NCBI GenBank assembly: GCA_025266875.1
Contig: JALLLT010000039.1
Span: 186,001 to 250,000, forward strand
Direction: 5' to 3'
Length of the DNA: 64,000 nt
Source of the DNA: Fennellomyces sp. T-0311
Taxonomy: Eukaryota; Mucoromycota; Mucoromycetes; Mucorales; Lichtheimiaceae
This document shows positions 45,101 to 56,577 of this stretch, piece after piece (position 1 is the first letter of the stretch; every line of letters starts with the position of its first letter). Made by a program: the position numbers and the translations under genes. A model generated the notes under the pieces. The model was not told the DNA's origin. It did no database searches and saw only the letters and a program-made list of their open reading frames with translations.

Positions 45101-47293
45101 CCACTTTTGTTTGAGTCTACGCGAATTATTTCGCCGTAATTCCTCAACGTGAGTCGTCGAAGATGTATAACCTTGGATAGTTTATATATAACTTCACTAC
45201 TTCAGAAACCGGTGTAGCGAATACGAGCTCGTACCAGCGCGAGACTTTCAGCAACGGGCTATTCCATATCGTGTGGCCGAAATCATGGCATGATAACGAA
45301 ATCGAAGTGCAATTACTTGAGCATAGGAAGGCCGACTCTGTAAATTTCTACTAGCGATTTGTAACCTTCAAGAAAGGGATTGCCTACAAAATCTAACTCT
45401 ACAGATCGTAGACTACGGCAATTTATTTTTGCATCACGGTACAGGTTTATCGATCAAATGAAGCATTACCTTGTTCAGAGGGACTCAGATTCATCGTACT
45501 TGATAAGGTCTTCACTGGCTGTGATGGCGCCGGAAATAGTAGGTATTCTTCAGGTAAACCGCAAAGTGTACATCAAGGACAAGCTCTTGCAATTGGATAT
45601 CGATAATTGATTAAGCGTATAGACGTCTAACTGTGCTTAATGGAGATGAATTGGACGTTGGTTGACAAGTAACATGTCGGCAGGTATCCGATACCTATAG
45701 TCGGATCAGGATCAAGTTGGATAGATATACCTATGGAGCAACTTATTGCAGCAAGCAATATCCACGGATATGCTCTGTGATCGATCTGATATCGAGGCGT
45801 ATCGCAACAGCATCTGCTAAAGCCTCTTCAACGTAGATGTGGCTCCTGGATATCCACAGCTCTAGGCTTTTTAGTGAACCTTTGACGAGCTGTGACCTAT
45901 AGGTTAGGAACTGCTGACTTGTTTTGATGTTACTAGCAAGCTATCCTGAATGGTGTTATAAAAGGAAATTGTTTGTGTAAAGTTATTCTGTGTGAAACAG
46001 GGTCCACGAAGTAGGTTGAAATAATAGAAATAGGTAGTGTGAATTAACCAAATACAGATATAAGTTCCTGTCTTGGGCTTGAAAGGTATGATCAAGATAA
46101 TTGAGGTCAAGTTAACTGCTTTATTTCGTTTGATACTACGATGGTATATGTTTCTGTGGGTACGCAGACTGTGGATACATAGAGCTGTGCCGGAGGTAAA
46201 TGTGGGATAGATAGGAAATACAACTGGCAAGAGATCCGAGTACGAAAGACGATAAACGAAGGTGCAGATGCACCATATAATAGAATAGAAATCAATACAA
46301 AAGTCAGGTGCGTGCCAAAAAGGGAGTGGTAGCATGAACGAAAGAATGGCCGAGAAATTTCGTTACAATGGCATATTTGTAGTTGCTGACCATTCTATAG
46401 CTGCTGCACAATGAAGCAATGTGCTTGACAAATCTATGTGAAGAATCTTGATTGTAGCAGCGAGCGACTTGACAGCTTCACTATAGCTTTTACTCGCGCG
46501 GCCTGGTTTTTTTTTTTTTTTTTGCTCGAACATGTCCGACGTGATATGCGGTTCGCTCAATTGTGTTGCTGTGAGTTTATAGTAGTCATCGCCATGGACG
46601 ACAAGGAGTTGAATATGGTGAGGGTCCAGAAATTACAAGTTGCTTTCACGATAAATGAGAAACTACGATATGCTCTTACGTAAACCTTTTATACAGCAAA
46701 AGTCTCTCTACGTAAAGCGAGATATAAAGCTGAGTATGTGTAATACTTATATTTAAACCGATCTTCACCATTCAACTGTGATAAATAAACGCATCGAACT
46801 TATTGGGTGGTACATGTTGCAGGAACAGGTCATAATGAAGATGTATAGTCTACTAAGCACAGTTCAAGTGTAAGGGTAACTCGTCATAGATACACTCCTT
46901 TGGCTCTACCCCACCGAAAAAGCGAATAGAATACATATTGTTAGGACTAACTCGTCTCAATTACCATGGAAGAAGTATAGCAGATGGTATAGCCCACACT
47001 GAGTAGTTGCTCCAAGATAATTTAGCAGATGGGATATTGTCCAAGGGATGCCCCGTACCGGAAGCCACGTAAGCGCGTCGATCTGGTGCAACCTAAGGCC
47101 ATTAAGACTGCACGTGCGTAGCGCGGCTGTCCTACATGAAAATGGCCGACAAGCAGAACTTCAAAACGCTGAAAAATGTTTATTAAACGTAAACGAGGGA
47201 ATGGTGTTGAAAGAAAAAAGAGGGAGAAAGGAGGGGAAGAGGGAGTTTGAGAGACGGCAGCGACACAACGAACCAACCCTCAAAATCAGTCAT
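42148..47293. other. Five-kilobase gene-poor region
   Basis: No intact gene. It has many short frames without domains, a long poly-T run near 46508-46523 and a decayed LRR-like relic at about 44.2-45.9 kb, listed separately. Confidence 0.45.
44230..45900 (-). pseudogene. Decayed LRR (F-box/LRR-like) protein relic
   Basis: Minus-strand fragments resemble leucine-rich repeats: GSLKSLELWISRSHIYVEE near 45.85 kb, LSISNCKSLSLMYTLRF near 45.58 kb, LRSVELDFVGNPFLEGYKSL near 45.38 kb and LPDLVSQSRKLTVFSLGY near 45.06 kb. They are in different frames with stops between. The left end near 44.6 kb reads SGDSEDETLSKLPSLIQYT before a stop. Similarity is by eye and boundaries are approximate. Confidence 0.3.
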
Positions 47294-48139
47294 TTAACAG
47301 CAACCGCCGGATTGCTTGGGCTGTACAGTTGCGCCCTGGCCGACCTTGACACTTGATTTTGGCTGTTGCTGCATGGTGGGGCCCATTTTATCTTTGATTT
47401 GCTTGGCCATGGTCAAGAAGGCCTGCTCTACGTTGCTGGCGTTCTTGGCGGAAGTTTCCAGGAAGGGTATGTTCAACGATTCGGCCATTTCCTGCAGACC
47501 GGCTCAGTTCATCATGGGGTTGCTTTCATGTCATGAGAACCCTTACCTTTGCCTGCTCAGTCTCGACGACCTTCTTGTCCACCATATCACTCTTGTTGCC
47601 GACAAGAAGCTTGTTGACATCCTCTGCGGCGTATCGGTCAATTTCCTGCAGCCATTGCTTGACATTGTTGAAGGTGTCTTGATCCGTTACGTCGTATACA
47701 ACAATGATACCGTGTGCACCTCTATAATACGACGATGTGATGGTGCGGAAACGCTCCTGACCCGCGGTATCCCACTGCCCAACAATCCATGAGCCTCCTG
47801 TGCTTGCCCTCCACTGTCCCGACTTACGATCTGCAGTTTGACCGTCTTGCCCTCAAGCTCAATGGTCCTGATTTTAAAGTCGACACCGATGGTGCTGATG
47901 TAACTTTCCGTGTAGGTGTCATCCGCGAAACGGAGCAAAAGGCAGGATTTACCAACGCCTGAATCGCCGATAAGAAGGAGCTTGAACAGGTAATCGCTAT
48001 TTATCAAAAAGTGTGAGTCTCAATGCACATAAAAGATGGCCAGACCAATCATCTTAATACGAGCGCCGTAGGGGCTTCGGCGAGAAACCGCTCATTTTAA
48101 GAAGGCAGATGGAATGTGTACGTACTATTCGGGATTCAT
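47294..48139 (-). CDS. YPT1: Rab GTPase Ypt1/Rab1, 202 aa
   Basis: Four exons: 48139-48126 (14 nt), 47996-47828, 47774-47547 and 47491-47294. The start [20 protein letters not shown] is the Rab1/Ypt1 hallmark and fixes the tiny first exon. All G-box motifs are present: GDSGVGKS (P-loop), [12 protein letters not shown] (effector region), [14 protein letters not shown] and ETSAKNA. The C-terminus SGGCC is the double-geranylgeranyl site. Ypt1 controls ER-to-Golgi traffic and early autophagy at Golgi membranes, and it is essential in yeasts. No abnormality was seen. Confidence 0.95.
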
Positions 48140-48381
48140 GCTTCTTTGTTGCTTCTGCGCGAGATGGGGAGTAACGAGCAAAGTGGTGTCAGCTGGCAAG
48201 CTCAGCAAAAGTGCAAATGGAAGTTGCTGTGACAGGAGCAATATGATTGGTGGACGAGCTTTAATCTGATTGGGTGGCCCTTCACACAGACGAAGTGGTC
48301 TATAGCCTGACAAGGTTCTTTAAGCGTTACAACTGCAGAGCCAAAATGTAGATATAATACAAACAAACATGGATTACTGCT

Positions 48382-49047
48382 TTATGCTGATCCCATGTGG
48401 CCATTTCTCCATTCGTCCACATCGAACTCTGGGAAAAAGAAGCTAATCTCGCTCTTTGCTGTTTCATCCGAATCTGCCACCGTTCTCTTTGTCAGACTCT
48501 GTATGTCCCAGTAACCACTTGTTACATACCTGATCCGTGGAACGAATTGCGGGTATCTGTCAGTCCATACAGCGCACGGAGTGTGGTAGGTTGATGTATG
48601 CGAGCACTATGCGTATCTTAGATACGACAACCCAATGCATACACACACCCGAAAGCTTACTTACCGCACAGGATGGGTAGGACCTATCAGTGCTCGCCAC
48701 CCCTTGATAGCGTTTGGTGATGACAGTATTAATGCTTGAAAGGGACCGCTATCCATATATCTCTTGTAAGGTAAATGCCATCCCCTGGGACCCTGTCTTA
48801 TCTACCTTGTCATATAACCGCACAGTCGTTCATAAAAGAATTTGCCTTTGTGTTCTGCATAGAAAGCGCCTGCGTCGTTCTCAGTCCACAGTACTTGACG
48901 TTGTTGCACGATCTCCATTTCCCGATCTTTGATCGCTTGATATATTTTCGGTGGTAATGCTGCATTAGCACAAATGTCAGGCTTTAACAACGCCAATGTC
49001 AGTTGCTTTGTGCTTGCAATCAATGGCTGCTTCAGAATCGTTGACAT
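48382..49047 (-). CDS. Nucleoside diphosphate kinase, NME6-type, 164 aa
   Basis: Four exons: 49047-48806, 48748-48665, 48606-48530 and 48473-48382. The NDPK fold shows LALLKPDI (K for phosphate binding), FYAEHKGKFFYERLCGYMTS, GPFQALILSSPNAIKGWRAL, IGPTHPVRAR, then LYGLTDTRNSFHGSDS with the phospho-accepting His. The tail SEISFFFPEFDVDEW is specific to NME6-like proteins, which are often mitochondrial in animals. The family transfers gamma-phosphate between NTPs and NDPs. The acceptor at 48749 was preferred over two upstream AGs because it yields the conserved TSGP. It lies 242 bp upstream of YPT1 on the same strand. Confidence 0.88.
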
Positions 49048-49157
49048 TGTGCAGGTCAGGGGCGAGAAGAACTGTCAACAGATTATTATGTAAACTCAGA
49101 TGGCTTTTTCTTTTTGGATAACTTTAATGCTCAATTACAGCTCATATCATCCATGTT

Positions 49158-50144
49158 TCACTTCCGCGGCTGAAGCTCCTTTTGTTCGAACGCAGACAGA
49201 TCGAAATCGTTCAGAGCAGAATCATCATCGAATCCAAAGTCATCATCCTCTTCAGCAGATGTTGTCCTTTGTACAGGATATCGCAGCGGTGATCCTTCGT
49301 GAATGCTATTATTTCCGTTATCGTTTGCTATTTGTTGGAACCGATGCTGTATGGGAGTTGAAGATGCAAAGGGATGATCGGGGGACCAGTTGAAAGTTTG
49401 ACTGTCAAAGTCGTCGAGAAAGTTATCATTGTTGCTGTTGCTAGGATTTTGTGGTGCAGTAGGTGATGGTTGCGATAGCAACGACTGAAATCTGCTCACA
49501 ATTGGGCGGCCCGATGATCCTGATGATGGTTGCTGCGATTCATCGCTAGATGACTCTTCCACCTTGTTTGCTTCCATCACCTTTAACCAATGATAAATCT
49601 CCCTTACTGGATCATAATCAACATGGAACCTAGTAACAAGTTAACATCCTCATACACTTTTCTTTCGTGCTCCTGTTACCCGCCACATTGAATCAATGCC
49701 TCTCCGTTTGCAAGCCATTCAACTCTCCCAAATATTGAAACTGATGCTGAAAGGACGAGTTGCGTGATATCAGGTCTCTTGCACAGACGCGAAGACAAGA
49801 GAACTCGAATAATCCCCGTGCTGTCATCTACTAGCAATATTAAAATTATCCGTATTGTCACATGGTACTTTGTTTCTTTTGCCTAGCCATATATTTCGTT
49901 CTTTGTTCCTTGCATTCAACCGATTTTCTGATTGGACAACAATACCATTGATACTATGGGAACACGATTACGAAACACGATAGATTGCCATGGCAGCAAA
50001 AACGTACCTGACTTTGCTTAAACCAGATCTTTCAATTGAAGGAAGTTTTCGTACTTGGCGATTAGAAGCTTCGTGTATGGATTTCGTATAGGGAATCAAA
50101 TGACAAATAAATACTGGCCGATGTCCAGAATCATGGTCGGCCAT
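49158..50144 (-). CDS. OB-fold protein, possibly Stn1-like (CST telomere complex)
   Basis: Probable exons: 50144-50008, 49953-49862, 49830-49680 and 49629-49158. The predicted start MADHDSGHRPVFICHLIPYT leads into an OB-fold: SINGIVVQSENRLN, then DDSTGIIRVLL, IFGRVEWLANGEALIQCGGF and DPVREIYHWLKVME. The DDSTGII turn and the D-P-x-x-E-I-x-H-W-L end of the barrel are typical of Stn1-type OB domains, which cap telomeres with Ten1 and recruit polymerase alpha. The C-terminal 140 residues are Ser/Asn/Asp-rich and end with an acidic patch. The intron between exons 2 and 3 would be only 31 nt, so that junction is doubtful. Another OB-fold nucleic-acid-binding protein is possible. Confidence 0.5.
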
Positions 50145-51418
50145 GCTGCTGTCGCACAGGCAAAAAAAAAGAAATTAAACCGAAGTTCGCTAGCAAAAGA
50201 CCGCTTTTTGGAACGAATAACGTACTTTTATTATAGCAAAGTTCATATTTGATAAAAACTTTCTACTTTCGTCTGACTCGCTTAAAAGAATGAAATGATG
50301 AGTAAATATGGCAGCAAGGAGAAGTCATAAAAACTAAAAAAAGATCCTAAACATTAACGAGAACACATGCTTCGTGGAAGCAATGACGGTATTACGTACC
50401 TTTGATACGCTAAAGCGCGTCGTATACCGGAATTTATCTGCCAGGGAAAAGGTTAGACCAACCAAGTTCCCTTGTTGTCGATGTTATCTCCTTAGTCGAA
50501 TTTGCGGCGCAGGGATCGATATAGATCATATTCAATGGAAGCTAACGTCGATCGATCTATCTACGTAGGGAGTACGCACCAGCAACTTCGTCACTTTGGA
50601 AGCGCCAAAATTTACGCATACTCCGCGTACCAGAATTCATTTTGCATATCAAGCCATCATATTAATATAATCTAAAGAAATAGGCCCTAACACAGGTATG
50701 AGCCACAAAGGGATCGACCGCTGTACCGGATCTCAGTATGAACCGAATTTATTAAAGCCATCCGCAAAAAGGTTTAAGCTTTACATCAAAGGAATCGAGC
50801 TTTCCGATCGGAAGCACGTCTCCCTGCATAATACAACCACGTAGGTACCCTTAGGCGAAACCATAGCATCTATATGGATAAACGCTGTTGTCAATGTTCA
50901 TTGTAGACAACAGTGATAAAACAATAGTGCATTTTAGCTTTGTGTCCATCATCAAGGACTACTTGTACTGCCATACCTTATCGAATTGGTACAAATATAA
51001 TATTCCAAAACCGGTATAAAACCTCAATGTACCTAATTAAGCATTTTTATCCAGATTCTTTCGTAATCTGTAAGGAACTCATCCCGAAAGCAAAGTTTAG
51101 CTGTTATATTCTCTGCATAAGCTTTCATCATTCGATACGCATGAAATAGACGTGTGATCCATGGAGTATCGTCCTTCTACTCCTGCTTGGATCTCAAAGA
51201 CCCTACATGTTAGAAAGATCGGCATTTTGCCCCAGCGCCCTATAAAAAAATAGTCTACGACTTTCTATATAAATAGACCCTTCAGTTTCTCTTGTAACGC
51301 TTATTGTACTTTTTCATCGCACTAAATCTATAAATACAGTAAGCAGTATCCGAATTGACTCAAAAAATCAAGGCACTTAACCATCGTTGTAAATTTACCG
51401 TGGCAAATTTAGGTCACC
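50145..51418. other. Intergenic, no gene seen
   Basis: Divergent spacer between the OB-fold gene (-) and MFS transporter 1 (+). Short frames only. Confidence 0.5.
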
Positions 51419-53397
51419 ATGGAGATGACCCGACAACCACCTAGACCGCATCTAATTGGCTTTCGATCATCCAAGTTCTACGCTTCCTTTACGGCATGCT
51501 TTGCAGTATTTACATATGTTAGTGGACTAACTTATAACAGATAAATAGTGAGCTGCAATATATACTTATCCTTTTGTTCCTTATAACAGACGACACTATA
51601 TGGCCTTGTCACTCCAATGAGTAACTAATCACTCACCCACATCAAGACTTTATCTCACTGGGTATATAGTTCCTTTCATGCTCAAGATGATCGACGAAGG
51701 GATATTTCTACCAGACAACACGCAAGGCGGCCTTATATTTTATAGTACTCATGGAGTAACTGCAGATGTCCCTAGGGATGTTCAAATTCTTGCCGCGTCT
51801 TACTTGGTTTCTTGTATGACTGCATCACCAATTCTCGGATATCTGGGTTAGTCTCAGTAGCTAAATACTAATGAAAAAGGTATTAACTAAACAGTCTTAA
51901 TATATAGGTGATCAGGCAAAGCATAGAAGAACTCCTATGCTTATTGGTACCCTCGGTTTACTTACTGCTACTTTTCTTTTCCTGTTCGCATCAAATTACT
52001 GGATGCTCGCTTTTGCTCGGATGCTTCAAGGAGCGTCAGGGGCCACGATATGGATGCTCTCATTGATCCTGATTGCTGACACATACCCTGAACGCATACA
52101 AGGCTTGCAGGTAAGAGTAAAAATCATTTAGTCAATGCTTGCATTAATCCTATTGCTATATGAATAGACTGGCACGATGATGATGTTCCACGATACCGGC
52201 ATGCAAACAGGCGGTTTGATAGGAGGATGTAAATACATATTATGCAAGAGTAAAGTGATCAAGACAGTTTTTTTTTTACTAATTCGAATATTCTAGCACT
52301 TTACAGTAAATACGGATACAAAGGACCCTTTACTTACTCCCTTCTCATGATTGCAACCACTTCCATCCTGAGGATTTTGCTGATCGAGCGTCGCAATAAC
52401 CCAATCCACTGGTTCGACGTCAGCCAAGACAGCACGCCACGAGTATCCGAAGCAGATAGCGGTATCGAGTCTGTAGCACATAAGTCTCAATCATCTACGG
52501 GCTACCGATCTCAATCACCTACAACACACAAATCTCAATCATCAGATGATGTCAAAGGTAGTGGTGATGACGTCGGAGCAGAGCCACGGACGCATCGTAT
52601 CCTATCAAAGCTGCTTCATCCACGATTATTCTGCTCTATGTTGCAGACATTTACCATAGGATTTTCCATCGCTTCCATGCAGGTAATAAGAAAAAAACGC
52701 ACGAGTATAATATAGCATCTTATTTATATATAAATATAAATAGCTCGTTATCCCTGCCCATCTTGGCGACGAATTCGGGTTTGACACTACACAAGCCGCG
52801 ATGGCCTTTATGGCACTATGTATTCCATCAATTATCGCTTCACCAATTGCTGGCTTCCTTTATGACAAGGACGGCCCTAGATTCCTATGCTCAGCAGCGA
52901 TTCTTGTATGTGGACTATCGGCGATACTGATGGTATTACCATCTGGCGCAAGGCCAAATGGATCGGCTGTATTTATTGTATTACTATCGGTATTCGGATT
53001 CAGCAACGCTTTGGCTTATTCTCCTATGTTTCCTGAAATATCTCGGGCGGTAAAATCATTAGTCGGTGAAAAAGAAGAAACCAAAGGACTTAGTTATGGT
53101 CTTGCATGTGGATCCTGGTGCCTCGGTAAGTAACCTCTCAAAACAAATAATGCAACTGTAGCATATTCTAATCCTTTACAATCAGGTTATCTTGTAGGAC
53201 CCTTGATTTGCTCCTTTCTCTATACCGCTATCGGTTTTCGCTGGGTCTGTGTCGTTATCGCGTCTATAATGGTTTTGATATCTGCACCACTTATTTTAAT
53301 CTTTTCGGGATACACCAAGAAAAAGCAACCGCGCCGTCCTAAAGAGCCTCGACCTCCTGCACCAGAGCCAGTTGCCTACATAAACATAGCTGTGTAA
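51419..53397 (+). CDS. MFS transporter 1 (DHA1/vesicular-amine-transporter-like), 516 aa
   Basis: Eight exons: 51419-51517, 51590-51620 (31 nt), 51670-51846, 51908-52110, 52168-52228, 52297-52682, 52744-53125 and 53186-53397. The first membrane segment reads ACFAVFTYTTLYGLVTPMIP, matching the DHA1 TM1 signature. Motif A between TM2 and TM3 is LGYLGDQAKHRRTPM. About twelve hydrophobic segments are split by a long hydrophilic Ser-rich central loop (HKSQSS repeats, about residues 250-320). The C-terminus is Pro/Lys-rich. Fungal relatives are proton antiporters for amines, drugs or metabolites; the substrate cannot be inferred. It is a paralogue of the gene at 60289, with shared intron positions. 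Confidence 0.85.
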
Positions 53398-55953
53398 GCT
53401 TCCTTTTATACAAAGTAGTAACTTGTTATTAGTAGTCAAGTAGTTTAAATATACATAGTACTGAAGAATACAAATATAATTTTTTATTGGATAATTCTAT
53501 TATCGTCATAACTAATTATTTATCTCGCATGGACATGGTGTACATCCTCTACTCTCAAAGATAGCTTTTAATGAGATGTCTCCTAGGCATTGATTGACAG
53601 AGGCTTCTGAAGCACTATGCATGCAAAAATGCCCTTGTTCCCCCTGAAGCTTCCAAGCGGGATCCCCGTACCCTTTTCCCGCCCTATCCAACTGTAAATG
53701 GAATTGTGCTCCCTATTTTCGGGTATTCTGTTAGTTTGATGAAATTCAAGGTTTACAGCAAAATATTAACTGAACTATTATTCATATTATTTAATAAAGT
53801 AGCCTACTGAATAATATATGCTGCTAGCGCTCTCGTTTTATACCACAGTACCCACGTTCACTTCTCTTTTACCACGTTATGTTGTATACCTGGTATTTCC
53901 GAATAACTTCAAGAATTACCAGGTACGAGCATGTCAGCACTCTTCTTACATATCAATGACATTAATGGAAATTCTGTCTCGAGTGACTCCTGATAGACCA
54001 GCATTACCCTATGCATTTGTACTGCAATCAATTTTTAGATATGCATTAAATTACTCTCTAGCGTTCCCTGAAGTATCAAGGACAGTATAATCTTAAGCAG
54101 GAAAACTTTTTAATACCGAAGTGCCCAGAAGATTGAAATTACTGTCAATTTTGAGTATGTTGTATACTAAAATTGTATACATTCATCGTGTGAGTTATAC
54201 AGTGTTCATATTCAGAATACTTGAACAGTTCCATTACCTCCATAATCGCTACTAGCCTAATGATTTGGCATATGCATTACCCTGCATGTTGTTAACCCTC
54301 AAAAGTGTCAACTTGTTGGATATCCCTTAAGGGTGGCGTTAAAGGGACCGAGTGCATAGCCATTATAATTCTAAGTAGATAATTCTTCTGGATTTTTCTA
54401 TTGTATTCTATTCACAATCGTTGACTTACATTCTAATTATAAATACACTATAGTAATATCTTTCTTACCAAGATTAGGGTAAAATAGTAACTGTTCCACA
54501 TGTTGCACTTAGTGCTTATGTCCAATCGCAATAAAATCCTGATACATTCAGTTTCTATTACGAAGTATTGCTGTAGGGGCTTGCAAAATACATGCCTAAT
54601 TATCGTCAGTTCCAGGTATGTTGTACTATAATCTTTCTTGTGTTAAGAGTAGCGAGGGGCTCCACGGAGAATTGCTTTCCCCTGAGAATGTTTGCTCTGC
54701 TCCCACTTTTCGAAAAGAAGTAGCTTTTAAGTTCATACAATCAAATGTTCCCCAAAGCTATTTGACTCTTCCTGCAGATTATGCTGGAAACTCAAGATGT
54801 ATGTTACCAGTAACAAGGGACCCAAATTTATTAAATATACTCTCATTAATGAATATGCACCGCTAACGCACAAGCACGTCAGATGAAAAATTGAGGAGTA
54901 TGTATTATTTGTCCCTTACTTTAGTTTACAATCTTGTATATGTACTTATGCTTTTTATAACTTTGGATTACAGCGGTTTTTATTAGTGAGCATGAAAGTC
55001 CCGAATGGGTGTAAAAAAAAACAAGACGAATAAACAGTCGGGTGATTTAGATTGATTCCTAAAACGTGATGGCCGCTAACAACATATAAGAGTAGCGCAA
55101 ACGAATTCTTTACTACTGCCCAAGTGGGAAACGATATCATGTTATAATAGCAAAATTTCTGTATGCACCCCTACCTTTTTACTGCTGGTAACGATACCAA
55201 CGATATAAAGCGCAAGATTGGTACGCTTTTAAATATACTAGATCGTTGATTTTCGCTATAAGTAGCGTATAACTATATGTAATGTATCTTCCTTACTCTA
55301 CTTGAGTTCGATAGAATCAAATCAATATTGGTCCAACGAGTCTGTACGCTAGTGGTACAGTCCTTACATTGGCTATTGTACGCATACGTACGTAAGTCTT
55401 ATTATCCAGCGTATCATCTGAAAACAAAACGACACTAGGCACTGATCGTGTTGCATGTACGTATCAAAAGATACTCCTGAAAATTGCTTAAATGCCATTC
55501 TCGACTATATACCTTTTGAATACACTACTATGGGAAACTGAACTTGTCGAGTCGTGTGATTACAGGATATTAGATCCTGTTGTTGCTTTTTTTGTAGCCA
55601 TATTTTTGAACAAATTAGTGAGGCTTGACAAGAAGTAACAAGGATTTGCTATGCACTCTATCGTACGTTTCGGATTCTGGCGTTCAATTATTAGTACTGT
55701 GCCTTTACAAAATCTACATTTACCTTGCGTTCCTTTTCATACGTAGAAGTGCATACAAGAAAAATATGTTGCAGAAAGATGTGACAAAAAGATAGAAGTA
55801 AGTCATCACAATCAAAAGAGAGTGAAGGGATCATTGCGATCAAAGATAAGCAACATATCCGCATGTATGCAGCAACGATACCCTACCTTTCCTCGATCGG
55901 ATACTTAATTACATCTTTTATACCATTGTCGCCAGGAAAGCCGCCCTATGTAT
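53398..55953. other. Accessory spacer with an MFS relic
   Basis: No intact gene. It contains the MFS fragment at 53980-54090 and, near 55430-55480, a block resembling the region upstream of MFS transporter 2. The frame at 54618-54866 has no recognisable domain. Confidence 0.45.
53980..54090 (+). pseudogene. Fragment of a third MFS transporter
   Basis: The frame ends TPDRPALPYAFVLQSIFRYA, then LNYSLAFPEVSRTV and a stop. It aligns with transporter 1 (VFGFSNALAYSPMFPEISRA) and transporter 2 (IFGFFVSMIYPPAYPEITGA) at the same helix. Only this segment is recognisable, so it is a decayed copy. Confidence 0.5.
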
Positions 55954-56170
55954 CACTGCAAACAATTTTGGGGTGAATTTTGGGTGAATGGATCCTTGTA
56001 GGATCGCTATTGGCCACAAACACTTTTCGTTCGACCTAAGCATCCTTCTTTCGACGATAACATCTTTCTTTCTTTTACCCTGAACACTTTTCTTTCGACT
56101 AGAACACTTTGTGTTCATCGAGATTATTTTCATTACCATACTTAACTACAAAAATTAGTATAAATAACCC
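55954..56170. mobile_element. Terminus of a CACTA/EnSpm-type transposon with subterminal repeats
   Basis: It starts CACTGCAAACAATTTTGGGG and continues GTGAATTTTGGGTGAA, closely related to the ends of the MITE at 31090. Inside lie four to five degenerate copies of ACACTTTTCTTTCGAC over about 56020-56115, the kind of subterminal repeat bound by CACTA transposases. A TATAAATA occurs near 56159. No matching opposite end was found in the window, so the element is truncated or very diverged. Confidence 0.55.
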
Positions 56171-56577
56171 CACTCACAGTTAGTTAAATAGGCAGAGAAC
56201 ACGATCAGATTTATCCGTCTTGACAGCTTGTCAATTAGCACAATAAAAGCGCTTCTTCAAGCCTAACAACTCTCACTACCATTTTTTACTTGAGACAGAG
56301 GCTAATTAACCACTAACGACCAGACCAATAGAGCCTTCATCAGTAAGCCTAACAGCTATAGATAATGTATTAACACTTAACTTTTTTTTAGATTTTATAA
56401 GGTGAACCCTCGTGAGTTGACTACGACAGGATTTCTCCACAACACCATATCATTGCGCAACGTACTTGGCTGTTAATTGCTCTACTGCCCTTAATATTCA
56501 CTATATTATACGCTATCACACTAGGTTGGAGACATTATTACAGGTTTTAACGGTTGAAGGCACCTTGCAAGTGTATA
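56171..56577. other. Spacer between the CACTA terminus and the Tc1 element
   Basis: No gene seen. It may be the interior of the CACTA-type element into which the Tc1 element later inserted; this is inference. Confidence 0.3.

Noticed and set aside
47316..47792. 158-codon plus-strand frame opposite YPT1
   Set aside because: Complement of the highly conserved Ypt1 exons.
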